From Bacillus sp. 103mf (GTDB lineage Bacteria > Bacillota > Bacilli > Bacillales > Bacillaceae_G): 64,000 nucleotides of DNA. A program made the translations under genes and the position numbers. Each line of letters begins with the position of its first letter. Positions within the stretch are counted from its first letter, which is position 1. Of the stretch, positions 25,928 to 35,137 are shown in pieces. The notes beneath the pieces were generated by a model. That model was not told the origin of the DNA. It searched no databases and worked only from the letters and a program-made list of their open reading frames with translations. Where the stretch lies: the NCBI RefSeq assembly GCF_900116295.1, contig NZ_FPAF01000016.1, positions 22,150-86,149 of the forward strand, in the 5' to 3' direction.

Positions 25928-27403
25928 TTAAGAGATTGTCATGCAAGAACCAGGACCGCCGGCAAAGGAAAGACCACAGCTTCCTTGCTCGTTATAAAGA
26001 TCTGCCACTTGTTCGCGGTGGGAAGTTGGAATGACGAAACGATCTTTATATTTCGCAATCGCAAGAAGACGGTACATATCTTCAATGTCTTCTTTTGTTA
26101 AGTTTAGTTCTTTTAATATATCTTCATTAGGCTCTTTATTTATTTGCAATGCTCTCATATGAGTACGCATGACAGCCATTTTTTTCAATGTAAGACGAAT
26201 ATGAGATTCATCGCCTGCAGTTAATAAATTTGCTAAATATTGAATTGGAATACGCATATTATCAATAGCAGGGAAAATTTCTTCTGCTTGCCAGTTGCTT
26301 CCTTTTCCTTCGACCATGTTCATAATTGGACTTAATGGCGGGATGTACCAAACCATTGGCAATGTACGATATTCTGGATGAAGAGGAAGAGCAATTTTCC
26401 AATCGATAATCATTTTATAAATTGGTGATTGCTGAGCAGCTTTGATCCATTCTTCTGGAATCCCTTGTTTCTTTGCTTCAGCAGCTACTTCTGGATCGTT
26501 TGGATCTAGGAATACGTTAAGTTGAGACTCGTATAAGTCTTGTTCATCTGATACAGATGCAGCTTCTTTTACTTTGTCAGCGTCATATAACATAACTCCG
26601 ATATAACGAATACGTCCAACGCATGTTTCTGAACAAATTGTTGGCATACCTGCTTCAATACGCGGGAAGCACATCGTACATTTTTCAGCTTTATTCGTTT
26701 GCCAGTTGAAATACACTTTTTTATACGGGCAAGAAGAAACGCAGAATCTCCAAGCACGGCATGCATTTTGGTCAACAAGGACAATGCCGTCTTCATCGCG
26801 CTTATACATAGAACCGGATGGACAAGAAGATACGCACGGCGGATTGATGCAATGTTCGCAAATACGCGGTAAGTACATCATGAACACATTTTCAAAATCC
26901 GTTTTAATTTCTTCTTCCATTTTTTTGACGTTTGGATCTTGTAAGCCTGTTATATGCCCGCCTGCTAAATCATCTTCCCAGTTTGGGCCCCATTCAATTT
27001 TATCGATAAATTCACCTGTAATAGCTGATTTTGGGCGAGCGACCGGCTGATGTTTACGCTGCGGACTGTTTGTTAATGTTTCATAATCATAGTTCCAAGG
27101 TTCAAAATAGTCATCAATTGTTGGCTGATCCGGGTTATGGAAAATGTTCATAAGACGCTTCATTTTTGAACCGGATTTCAACTGAAGATCTCCGTTTTTC
27201 AGCTCCCAGCCGCCCTTATATTTTTCTTGATCTTCCCATTGTTTTGGATAGCCAATGCCCGGTTTTGTTTCCACGTTGTTAAAGTACATGTATTCAGCAC
27301 CTGGACGATTCGTCCAGGTGTTTTTGCATGTTACGCTACAAGTGTGACAGCCGATGCATTTATCAAGGTTCATTACCATTCCGACTTGCGCTTTAATCTT
27401 CAA
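25928..27403 (-). CDS. narH: respiratory nitrate reductase beta subunit
   Basis: 491 residues, iron-sulfur electron-transfer subunit. Four cysteine groups are visible: CIGCHTCSVTC, CEHCINPPCVSSCP, CRAWRFCVSSCP and CTMCFPR...CSETC. The Trp in CRAW replaces a cysteine, as in other NarH proteins, giving one [3Fe-4S] cluster beside three [4Fe-4S]. The initiation codon is TTG 27403, nine bases after AAGGAGG, and overlaps the narG end by 11 bases, implying translational coupling. Confidence 0.97.
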   Translation of the reverse strand: MKIKAQVGMVMNLDKCIGCHTCSVTCKNTWTNRPGAEYMYFNNVETKPGIGYPKQWEDQEKYKGGWELKNGDLQLKSGSKMKRLMNIFHNPDQPTIDDYFEPWNYDYETLTNSPQRKHQPVARPKSAITGEFIDKIEWGPNWEDDLAGGHITGLQDPNVKKMEEEIKTDFENVFMMYLPRICEHCINPPCVSSCPSGSMYKRDEDGIVLVDQNACRAWRFCVSSCPYKKVYFNWQTNKAEKCTMCFPRIEAGMPTICSETCVGRIRYIGVMLYDADKVKEAASVSDEQDLYESQLNVFLDPNDPEVAAEAKKQGIPEEWIKAAQQSPIYKMIIDWKIALPLHPEYRTLPMVWYIPPLSPIMNMVEGKGSNWQAEEIFPAIDNMRIPIQYLANLLTAGDESHIRLTLKKMAVMRTHMRALQINKEPNEDILKELNLTKEDIEDMYRLLAIAKYKDRFVIPTSHREQVADLYNEQGSCGLSFAGGPGSCMTIS

Positions 27404-30400
27404 GCCAATCTACCTCCTTCAGTTTGCGGATGACGACATTTAAGTCGCGTTGGTTTCCAGTTGGGCCATAGTAGTTAAAGCCGTAACTTAATTGACCGTA
27501 TCCGCCAATCATATGAGTTGGTTTTACGTGAATGCGCGTCGGGCTATTATGTGTTCCTCCGCGGTTACTTGTTAAATTCGTACCAGGCACGTTAATATGG
27601 CGATCTTGTGCATGATGCATAAAGGCCATTCCACGCGGCATACGGTGTGTGACGACAGCGCGTGCAACAACAACGCCGTTTCGGTTAAAGCATTCAATCC
27701 AGTCATTATCAGCAACACCGGCTTCAGCGGCGTCATCTTTATTCATCCATACTGTTGGTCCGCCGCGGAATAGCGTTAACATCGGCAGTGCATCAAAATA
27801 CATACTATGAATAGACCATTTATTATGCGGTGTTAAATAGTTTAGCGTAATTTCTTTTCCTTCTACTTCAGGGCGAGATTTTCGGAACGGTTTATGCTGT
27901 AAAATTGGTTTGAACGTTGCCATTGTTTCGCCAAATTCTTTCATCATGTCGTGATCTAAGTAGAAAGATTGACGCCCTGTTATTGTTCGCCACGGAATAA
28001 GGCGCTCCACATTTGTTGTAAATGGTGAATAGCGGCGTCCGCCTTTTTCAGAACCACTAAAAGCAGGTGATGTAATAACCGTTTTTGGCTGCGCTGTAAT
28101 TTGTTCAAATGTGAAGCATTCTTCTTCACGCTCTTCTGCCAAATCACGCAGTTGTAAATCCGTTTGTTTTTCAAGTGATTCCCATGCCTTTACTGCCATG
28201 TGACCGTTTGTTGTCGAAGAAAGGGTTAACACAGCTTCAGCGGCATTGATTGCTTCTGTTATGTCAGGGCATCCTTTCGCGATAGAATCAGTGCGGATTA
28301 CACCTAATTTGCTCTTTAATTGTTCGTATTCTTTTTCAGCAGACCAAGAGATTCCTTTTGTACCAATTGGTTGTTTTCCAACGTTTGGTCCGAGTGCGGT
28401 CATTTTGTCATGCAGCGTTTTATAGTCTCGTTCTACAACATGAATTTGCGGCATTGTTTTGCCTGGGATTGGCTCACATTCCCCTTTGCTCCAATCTTTA
28501 ATTTGTCCAAGCGGCTGTGCTAATTCTTGCGGTGTATCGTGAAGAAGTGGCGTTGCAACAACTTCTTTCATTGGCTCAAGGTCTAATTTTTGCGCCAAAT
28601 CAGACACTGCTTTTGAAAGGGAGCAGAAAATATCCCAGTCAGAACGAGCTTCCCATGGTGAACCAATTGCCGGGTTAAATGGATGCACGAATGGATGCAT
28701 ATCTGTACTGCTTAAATCATGCTTTTCATACCACGTTGAAGCAGGAAGAACGATATCAGAGTATAGTGCTGTTCCAGCCATACGGAAATCTAAGTTGATA
28801 AGTAAATCTAGTTTTCCTTCAGGTGCTTCTTCATGCCACTTTATTTCCTCTGGTCGTAATGAATCACTATCGTCGTTCATTAATCCGTTTGTTGTACCTA
28901 ATAAATGTTTTAAGAAATACTCGTGTCCTTTACCAGAACTTGAGATTAAGTTTGCGCGCCATACGAATAAATTGCGCGGGAAGTTGTTTTTGTTATCTGG
29001 GTCTTCAATCGCAAATTTTAGCTCTTTGTCTTTTAGTTTTTGCGCAACATATTTTCCAATTTCCTCTTGGGTTGTTGCACCACTAGCGACCGCTTCTTTA
29101 TATAATTCAATTCCGTTTTTCTCGAATGTTGGATAAGAAGGTAACCAGCCGAGTCTTGCCGCTAATACGTTATAATCACCGTGATGCTGATAACGTGAGT
29201 TGCCGACAACTGGTGATGCTAAATGTCCAACTGGTGTATCTTCATAGCGCCACTGATCTGTAACGAAATAGAAGAAGGATGTACCGTTTTGTAGTTTCGG
29301 CGGGCCTTGCCAATCCTTTGCGGTTGCGATGGTTTGCCAACCTTCTGCCGGACGTAATTTTTCTTGGCCAACATAATGAGCCCAGCCGCCGCCGTTTACA
29401 CCTTGTGCCCCAACAAGCAGAACTAGGTTTAAGACAGCGCGGTAAATCGTATCCGAGTTAAACCAATGGTTAATACCAGCGCCGACAATAATCATCGAGC
29501 GTCCATTTGTATCAACGGCATTTTGCGCAAATTCACGAGCGATTTGAATAATAAGTTCTCGTTTTACACCTGTCATTTTTTCTTGCCATGCTGGCGTAAA
29601 CGGAACATCTTCATCAAAGCTCTTCGGTTCTTGCCCCCCAAGACCGCGGTCCACGCCGTAGTTTGCTAATGTTAAATCATAGACAGTTGTTACGAAAAGA
29701 TCGCCATTTGGTGTTGGAATCTTTTTCACTGGAATGGTACGTTCTAATACCTCATTTCCGTCATCAGAAAAGTATGGAATTTGTACAGTTCTAATTGCAT
29801 CCTCCATACCAAGTAAAGAAAGACGCGGATCAATTTTTTCGCCTGTTTGTTCATCTTCTAAACGTAAATTCCATTTTTTCTCGTTATCCCAGCGTGATCC
29901 CATTGTGCCGTGCGGCGTAGCGAAATCATGACCGTTATCGTTCCAAAGAACAGGTTTCCATTCGCCAAGCTTTGTTTCCCGGCCGATATCAGCAGCATTT
30001 AAGAAACGATCTGCAACAAATTGACCTTCTTGTTGTTTTAACGTGACAAGGAATGGGAAATCGGTGTATTGTTTTGCATAATTGATGAAGTAGTCTACTT
30101 GTTTGTCCACGTAGAATTCTTGTAAAATGACGTGCCCCATTGCCATTGCAAGTGCACCGTCTGTTCCTTGTTTTACACTGATCCAGTCATCAGCGAATTT
30201 TGTTGATTCGGCAAAATCAGGGCTAACAGAAACAACTTTCGTTCCTTTATAGCGCACTTCCGCTAAGAAGTGGGCATCTGGCGTCCGTGTTAGCGGTACA
30301 TTGGATCCCCATGTCATAATGTAGCCAGCGTTGTACCAATCACTACTTTCTGGCACATCGGTTTGATCACCCCAAATTTGCGGCGAAGCTGGCGGTAAGT

Positions 30401-31076
30401 CAGCGTACCAATCGTAGAAGCTCAGCATCGGTCCGCCCATAAGCTGCATAAAGCGACTGCCAGCTGCGTGACTTAACATTGACATCGCAGGGATTGGTGA
30501 GAAACCAACATTTCGATCAGGGCCATACTTGATTACTGTATATAGTAAGGAAGCAGCAACGAGCTGTAATACTTCATCCCAATTTGCACGAATGAAGCCG
30601 CCTTTTCCGCGAGCACTTTTATATGCGCGTGCTTTTTCTGGATTTTCAACAATGCTTTTCCAAGCATCTAACGGCGATTCATGTTTTTGTAGTTCTTCTT
30701 GCCACATATTCCAAAGGACGCCGCGTACATATGGATATTTCACGCGAAGCGGACTATAAATGTACCAAGAAAAGCTTGCTCCGCGCGGACATCCGCGTGG
30801 CTCAAAGTCTGGCATATCAGGACCAGTAGACGGATAATTTAGCTCTTGTCCTTCCCAAGTGACAATTCCATCCTTTACGTAAATGTTCCAGCTGCAAGAA
30901 CCGGTGCAGTTTACGCCGTGTGTGGAGCGAATTACTTTATCATGTTGCCACCGTTTTCTATAGGCATTTTCCCATTCCCGGTCTTCATACGTTTCTTGCG
31001 TATGATTATCGTTATAACGATCTATTGGAGAAAAATATTTTAAACGTTGCATGAGTGGTGATAGTTTCTTTTTCAT
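27393..31076 (-). CDS. narG: respiratory nitrate reductase alpha subunit (molybdoenzyme)
   Basis: 1227 residues, catalytic subunit reducing nitrate to nitrite on the cytoplasmic side with bis-MGD. N-terminal [4Fe-4S] ligands: HGVNCTGSCSW and the later Cys in PRGCPRGAS. The segment TDVPESSDW holds the Asp that coordinates molybdenum in NarG. MGD-binding regions follow (GAGINHWFN, THRMPRGMAFMHHAQD). ATG 31076 is preceded by AAGGAG; an in-frame GTG at 31085 is less likely. An Fnr-type palindrome lies about 41 bp before the inferred transcription start. Confidence 0.97.
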   Translation of the reverse strand: MKKKLSPLMQRLKYFSPIDRYNDNHTQETYEDREWENAYRKRWQHDKVIRSTHGVNCTGSCSWNIYVKDGIVTWEGQELNYPSTGPDMPDFEPRGCPRGASFSWYIYSPLRVKYPYVRGVLWNMWQEELQKHESPLDAWKSIVENPEKARAYKSARGKGGFIRANWDEVLQLVAASLLYTVIKYGPDRNVGFSPIPAMSMLSHAAGSRFMQLMGGPMLSFYDWYADLPPASPQIWGDQTDVPESSDWYNAGYIMTWGSNVPLTRTPDAHFLAEVRYKGTKVVSVSPDFAESTKFADDWISVKQGTDGALAMAMGHVILQEFYVDKQVDYFINYAKQYTDFPFLVTLKQQEGQFVADRFLNAADIGRETKLGEWKPVLWNDNGHDFATPHGTMGSRWDNEKKWNLRLEDEQTGEKIDPRLSLLGMEDAIRTVQIPYFSDDGNEVLERTIPVKKIPTPNGDLFVTTVYDLTLANYGVDRGLGGQEPKSFDEDVPFTPAWQEKMTGVKRELIIQIAREFAQNAVDTNGRSMIIVGAGINHWFNSDTIYRAVLNLVLLVGAQGVNGGGWAHYVGQEKLRPAEGWQTIATAKDWQGPPKLQNGTSFFYFVTDQWRYEDTPVGHLASPVVGNSRYQHHGDYNVLAARLGWLPSYPTFEKNGIELYKEAVASGATTQEEIGKYVAQKLKDKELKFAIEDPDNKNNFPRNLFVWRANLISSSGKGHEYFLKHLLGTTNGLMNDDSDSLRPEEIKWHEEAPEGKLDLLINLDFRMAGTALYSDIVLPASTWYEKHDLSSTDMHPFVHPFNPAIGSPWEARSDWDIFCSLSKAVSDLAQKLDLEPMKEVVATPLLHDTPQELAQPLGQIKDWSKGECEPIPGKTMPQIHVVERDYKTLHDKMTALGPNVGKQPIGTKGISWSAEKEYEQLKSKLGVIRTDSIAKGCPDITEAINAAEAVLTLSSTTNGHMAVKAWESLEKQTDLQLRDLAEEREEECFTFEQITAQPKTVITSPAFSGSEKGGRRYSPFTTNVERLIPWRTITGRQSFYLDHDMMKEFGETMATFKPILQHKPFRKSRPEVEGKEITLNYLTPHNKWSIHSMYFDALPMLTLFRGGPTVWMNKDDAAEAGVADNDWIECFNRNGVVVARAVVTHRMPRGMAFMHHAQDRHINVPGTNLTSNRGGTHNSPTRIHVKPTHMIGGYGQLSYGFNYYGPTGNQRDLNVVIRKLKEVDWLED

Positions 31077-31114
31077 ATTGTTCACTCCTTTTTGCGTCTC
31101 TCTTGCTTACTTTC

Positions 31115-31157
31115 ACTATAAGAGGGCACGCAAAATAGAGATGTGATATCCATCACA
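31115..31157 (-). promoter_or_regulatory. Fnr-type box and promoter of narGHJI
   Basis: TGTGATATCCATCACA (31142-31157) matches the TGTGA-N6-TCACA palindrome exactly. TATAGT on the minus strand (31115-31120) is a good -10. The inferred start near 31108 puts the box centre at about -41.5, the class II activation position. Confidence 0.85.
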
Positions 31158-31208
31158 GTTCAACAGATTGTCAAAAAATTATTGATATATAAGGGAAAAT
31201 GAAAAAAA

Positions 31209-31224
31209 TGTGATATTTTGCACA
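31209..31224. promoter_or_regulatory. second, weaker Fnr-type box upstream of narG
   Basis: TGTGATATTTTGCACA differs from the palindrome at one position and lies 67 bp upstream of the first box. It is followed on the plus side by a run of ten G (31253-31262). Confidence 0.5.
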
Positions 31225-31298
31225 TCGCAAAATATGTTTTGTATGTAAAGTAGGGGGGGGGGAGAAAGAAAAAAGAGCAGCATCCTCAATCATATATC

Positions 31299-31492
31299 CA
31301 TTTTAAATTTCTGACACATAAGCTGCTGCTATGCAGAATAAAACATGATTGCTACATGCGTGCTCCCTTTGTTTGAAACCTCGCAATGTGGCAGGAGAAG
31401 GCTCTGACCGCTTCTATGCACGGCCAGATGCTCTCGTCCCTCCCAAAAAAGAAAAGGGTTTTTATGTCGGTTTTTTAACTTGTATATATAGA
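31299..31492 (-). repeat. repeat family B, copy
   Basis: A minus-oriented full copy between the fnr stop codon and the nar promoter. Landmarks: GCTGCTATGCAGAATAAAAC, GTGGCAGGAGAAGGCTCTGA, GGCCAGATGCTCTCG and TTTTTATGTCGG. Confidence 0.85.
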
Positions 31493-31495
31493 ATG

Positions 31496-32188
31496 CTACT
31501 CAATACTACAAATAGAAGTAGGGCAATCTTCACAAGCGATTGCACATTTTAAAAAGTGTAAATTATGAATGGTGATTTTGCCTTTATGAATAGAAATAAC
31601 GTCTTGTTTTTTTAAATCATTTAACATGCGATTGACACTTTCACGGGAGGTTGCACAGAAGTTTGCAAGCTCTTGATTCGTTAATGGAAGATCGATAAGA
31701 ATACCATCTTCTTTTAAAATGCCATAACTATTCGTCATGCGAATAAGAGTCGAGTAGAGTGCTCCCTTTTTGCCGTGCAATACTAAATCACGAAACTTCG
31801 TTTGCATTCTTCGTAAATGTTCACTAACCCACTTCATAAATTCGAAGGCAAGAGCTGGTTTTTCCAGCAATGCTTTTTCTAATGCATCCCGCTTAATGAC
31901 GCCGATTTCTGCATGTTCAAGCACTTTTGCATTTAATAGATACTTGGCATTTTCTGTAAATAATGTAAGTTCCCCAATAATATCATTCTCCGAACAAATG
32001 CGCAGTGTCAATTCTTGACCGTCGGCGCTAATTTTACTAATTTGCACTTTTCCAGAGTGAATAATATATAGTTCTTTTGCCTTCATACCTTCTTGGAAAA
32101 TATAATTAGATTTGTTCACTTGCATTTTATATTCGACAGATGCGAGTAATTCTTTTAAATCATTTGATAATGCAGTACTGTTTGCCAC
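31496..32188 (-). CDS. fnr: anaerobic regulator Fnr (Crp/Fnr family)
   Basis: 230 residues. The N-terminal cyclic-nucleotide-type beta roll has GMKAKELYIIHSGKVQIS, followed by a long dimer helix and a C-terminal winged helix with recognition region TNQELANFCATSRESVNRML. The last residues hold four cysteines (KCAIACEDCPTSIC), the arrangement by which Bacillus Fnr carries an oxygen-sensitive [4Fe-4S] cluster, unlike the N-terminal cluster of E. coli FNR. GTG 32188 follows GAGGTG; GTG 32197 is the alternative. Likely activator of the nar and moa promoters here. Confidence 0.92.
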   Translation of the reverse strand: MANSTALSNDLKELLASVEYKMQVNKSNYIFQEGMKAKELYIIHSGKVQISKISADGQELTLRICSENDIIGELTLFTENAKYLLNAKVLEHAEIGVIKRDALEKALLEKPALAFEFMKWVSEHLRRMQTKFRDLVLHGKKGALYSTLIRMTNSYGILKEDGILIDLPLTNQELANFCATSRESVNRMLNDLKKQDVISIHKGKITIHNLHFLKCAIACEDCPTSICSIE

Positions 32189-32328
32189 AGCAATCACCTC
32201 TCTTCTCAGAATAGTCTATTTCTTATTTTGAATATAAATATAGTGAAAATGCAAGAGATTTTTTTCCTTGACTAATTGTGAACAGTTTTTGAACAGATTT
32301 GTGAAGAATTTTTGAATGAAGAAATTGA

Positions 32329-32372
32329 TGTGAGAAATATCACAACATAGAGTGTTGTTCTTTTTTTATGAT
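32329..32372 (+). promoter_or_regulatory. Fnr-type box and promoter of moaA
   Basis: TGTGAGAAATATCACA (32329-32344) is an exact TGTGA-N6-TCACA palindrome. TATGAT (32367-32372) is the candidate -10, placing the box centre near -41.5 from the inferred start at about 32378. Confidence 0.8.
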
Positions 32373-32486
32373 GAAGACAAATGAAAGACAGCCAAAAAAA
32401 GATAAAGTGCAAGGGCAAAAACACCCTATTTAAAAATATATTATAATAGAATAAAAGTATATATGCAGCAAGAAGGAGGGGTGAAG

Positions 32487-33500
32487 ATGACTGAGAAGAT
32501 TGTAGATGTATGGCAGCGGCCACTTCAAGATTTACGCATTTCTGTTATTGATCGTTGTAATTTTCGGTGCACGTATTGTATGCCGGCTGAAGTGTTTGGG
32601 CCAGATTATGCATTTTTAAAAGAAGAGTTTTTACTGACGTTTGATGAGATTGAGCGATTGGCTAAACTTTTTGTTCGCATGGGCGTAAGGAAAATTCGTT
32701 TAACTGGCGGCGAACCGTTACTTCGTAAAGATTTACCACAGCTTATTAAACGTCTTGTTAAAATAGAAGGTTTAACAGATATTGGACTAACGACAAATGG
32801 CATTCATTTAACGAAGCAAGCAAAGGCATTGAAAGAGGCAGGTTTACAGCGAATAAACGTCAGTTTAGATGCGTTAGATGATGATGTATTTCGAAGTATT
32901 AATGGTCGCAATGTAGGTACAAAACCTGTATTACGAGGAATTGAAGAAGCAAGATTCGCCGGCTTAGACGTAAAAATTAATATGGTCGTGAAAAAAGGAA
33001 TGAACGATAAACAAATTTTGAAGATGGCCGCTTATTGTAAAGAGCAGTGCATCCTTCTTCGCTTTATCGAATTTATGGATGTTGGAAGTACGAACGGTTG
33101 GAACTTTGAACAAGTTATTACAAAGAAAGAGTTAATCGATATAATTGGCCGTGTGTATCCAATTGAGCCAGTAGATCCACGTTATTTCGGTGAAGTGGCA
33201 AAGCGATATCGATATGTTGGAACTGAGGCCGAAGTTGGTTTTATTACTTCTGTTTCTGAATCGTTTTGTTCTTCTTGTACGAGAGCGCGCATTTCAGCAG
33301 AAGGTCAGTTGTATACATGTTTATTTGCAACGACAGGAACAGATTTACGAACGCTGATTCGTAATGGGATAGATGATGATGAACTGTTTCAAGTTGTGCA
33401 AGATGCGTGGAAGAAGCGGGGAGATCGTTATTCAGATGAACGAACGGAAGAAAGTGCAAATAACCGCCCAAAAATTGAAATGTCATATATTGGCGGATAG
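32487..33500 (+). CDS. moaA: GTP 3',8-cyclase MoaA
   Basis: 337 residues, radical SAM enzyme that, with MoaC, converts GTP to cyclic pyranopterin monophosphate. The radical SAM cluster motif is CNFRCTYC near residue 20. The C-terminal cluster cysteines are in [11 protein letters not shown] and a later TCLF. The C terminus ends in the conserved Gly-Gly. ATG 32487 follows AAGGAGGGG; a longer start at 32463 lacks such a site. First gene of a plus-strand pair with moeB. Confidence 0.97.
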   Translation: MTEKIVDVWQRPLQDLRISVIDRCNFRCTYCMPAEVFGPDYAFLKEEFLLTFDEIERLAKLFVRMGVRKIRLTGGEPLLRKDLPQLIKRLVKIEGLTDIGLTTNGIHLTKQAKALKEAGLQRINVSLDALDDDVFRSINGRNVGTKPVLRGIEEARFAGLDVKINMVVKKGMNDKQILKMAAYCKEQCILLRFIEFMDVGSTNGWNFEQVITKKELIDIIGRVYPIEPVDPRYFGEVAKRYRYVGTEAEVGFITSVSESFCSSCTRARISAEGQLYTCLFATTGTDLRTLIRNGIDDDELFQVVQDAWKKRGDRYSDERTEESANNRPKIEMSYIGG

Positions 33501-33515
33501 GGAGAAGGGGTTAAG

Positions 33516-34529
33516 ATGCAAGAGCGGTACTCACGACAAATATTATTTTCTGAGATTGGGGAAGCTGGTCAGCGAAATTTACGTGAAAAACACGTATTAA
33601 TCATTGGCGCTGGTGCACTTGGTGCAGCAAATGCTGAGGCGCTTGTTCGGGCAGGAATTGGCAAGTTGACGATTGCAGATCGTGATTATGTCGAATGGAG
33701 CAATTTGCAAAGGCAGCAATTATATACAGAAGAAGATGCGAAGCGTTATGTGCCAAAAGCAGTTGCAGCCGCGCAGCACTTAAGGCGGATTAATTCTGAC
33801 GTAGCTATTCAGCCAGTTGTAACGGATGTAACGGTGCAAGAAATAGAGCGGCTTGTTCAAAACGTGGATGTTATGATTGATGCAACGGATAATTTCGATA
33901 CGCGCCTTCTTATTAATGATATTTCACAAAAGTATAACGTTCCGTGGATATACGGTGGCTGCGTTGGGAGTTACGGTGTAACGTATACGATTATTCCAGG
34001 GAAAACACCATGTTTTCGCTGTTTAATGGAGCATCCAACGAGCGGAGCAACGTGTGATACAGCGGGAATTATTCAACCAGCCGTACAAATGGTTGTTGCT
34101 TATCAAGTTGCCGAAGCTTTAAAAATATTAGTTGGAGATTTTGCAGCACTAAGGGAAACGATGGTATCATTTGATCTTTGGAATAATCAGTATATGGCAT
34201 TTAAAGTAAATAGGCAGAAAAAAGAAAACTGTCTATCATGCGGCAAGCTGCGTACATATCCAAGCTTAACATTTGAAGCACAAATGAAAACAGAAGTACT
34301 ATGCGGCCGTAATACGGTTCAGATACGTCCAGGCATAAATCAGCCGCTTAACTTAGAAGAATTGGAAAAGCGCTTACAAAGAAGCGTGCTAGTAGAGAGG
34401 ACACCGTACTTATTATCATTTCATGCTGATGAATATCGCTTCGTTTTATTCCAAGACGGGCGGGCATTCGTTCATGGTACAAATGATATACAAGTGGCAA
34501 AGCGATTATATGCGCGTTATATAGGGTGA
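33516..34529 (+). CDS. moeB: MoeB/ThiF-family adenylyltransferase
   Basis: 337 residues. An E1-like enzyme that adenylates the C-terminal Gly-Gly of MoaD. The nucleotide-binding loop is GAGALGAANAEAL, the structural zinc cysteines are CFRC and CLSC, and TCDTAG holds the family's conserved cysteine. The C-terminal 80 residues go beyond the usual catalytic domain and resemble the tail found in Bacillus MoeB proteins. Context with moaA, moaD and moaE favours molybdopterin over thiamine synthesis. Confidence 0.9.
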   Translation: MQERYSRQILFSEIGEAGQRNLREKHVLIIGAGALGAANAEALVRAGIGKLTIADRDYVEWSNLQRQQLYTEEDAKRYVPKAVAAAQHLRRINSDVAIQPVVTDVTVQEIERLVQNVDVMIDATDNFDTRLLINDISQKYNVPWIYGGCVGSYGVTYTIIPGKTPCFRCLMEHPTSGATCDTAGIIQPAVQMVVAYQVAEALKILVGDFAALRETMVSFDLWNNQYMAFKVNRQKKENCLSCGKLRTYPSLTFEAQMKTEVLCGRNTVQIRPGINQPLNLEELEKRLQRSVLVERTPYLLSFHADEYRFVLFQDGRAFVHGTNDIQVAKRLYARYIG

Positions 34530-34554
34530 ATCCAAAGGGGGGGCCCCCTTGGAT
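34528..34554. terminator. convergent hairpin between moeB and moaC
   Basis: AATCCAA(A)GGGGG / CCCCCTTGGATT stem. No clear T-run on either side. It lies exactly between two convergent stop codons. Confidence 0.6.
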
Positions 34555-35042
34555 TAAGACTGATTTCTTATATAATCACCGTTTTTGCCGCCTGTTTTTT
34601 CAAACAAGTATGTTTCACCAATAATCATACCTTTATCGACAGCTTTGCACATGTCATATACGGTAAGAGCAGTAGCAGAAGCGGCAGTTAAGGCTTCCAT
34701 TTCAACGCCGGTACTGCCTTCTGTTTTCACTTTTACTTCAATAAGCAAACGATATTGTTCATCTGCAATATGCCAGTCAAAGGAAATATCAACACCTTTA
34801 AGAAGCAGCGGATGACACATCGGAATAATATCAGAAGTACGTTTTGCTGCCATAATACCAGCGATTTGTGCAACGGCTAAAACATCGCCTTTTCCGATTT
34901 CATTACGGGTGATTTTATCATAAATTTCTTTCGTCACAATGATGCTAGAACGAGCGATAGCTGTTCGTACAGTAATTTTTTTATCGCTAATATCGACCAT
35001 TTTGGCACGGCCTTGATTATTAAAATGAGTAAATGAAGACAT
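34554..35042 (-). CDS. moaC: cyclic pyranopterin monophosphate synthase MoaC
   Basis: 162 residues, the usual MoaC length. Completes conversion of the MoaA product to cPMP. Visible motifs: [18 protein letters not shown] at the N terminus, [14 protein letters not shown] (active-site His and Lys region), [12 protein letters not shown] and [14 protein letters not shown] 35042 follows AAGGAGGAA. It is transcribed opposite to moaA-moeB and moeA, from a promoter in the moaC-moeA gap that carries an Fnr-like box. Confidence 0.97.
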   Translation of the reverse strand: MSSFTHFNNQGRAKMVDISDKKITVRTAIARSSIIVTKEIYDKITRNEIGKGDVLAVAQIAGIMAAKRTSDIIPMCHPLLLKGVDISFDWHIADEQYRLLIEVKVKTEGSTGVEMEALTAASATALTVYDMCKAVDKGMIIGETYLFEKTGGKNGDYIRNQS

Positions 35043-35079
35043 GAAATTCCTCCTTGAAGTAATTGCTATTATGATTAGC

Positions 35080-35122
35080 ATTGTACAACAAAAATTGTAA
35101 TGAAGATGTGATATTTTGCAAA
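35080..35122 (-). promoter_or_regulatory. Fnr-like box and promoter of moaC
   Basis: TGTGATATTTTGCAAA (35107-35122, plus strand) has one intact TGTGA half-site. On the minus strand TACAAT (35080-35085) is a candidate -10, putting the box centre at about -41.5 for moaC. For moeA the box would lie only 13 bp before the start codon, too close for activation. Confidence 0.55.
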
Positions 35123-35137
35123 TACGAGGTGAAAATG

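Noticed and set aside
28795-30829. Several plus-strand frames of 60-113 codons opposite narG
   Set aside because: All are antisense to the strongly supported narG coding frame and lack ribosome-binding sites or domain patterns.
35107-35122. Fnr box as activator of moeA
   Set aside because: It ends about 15 bp before the moeA start codon; the geometry fits moaC on the opposite strand.
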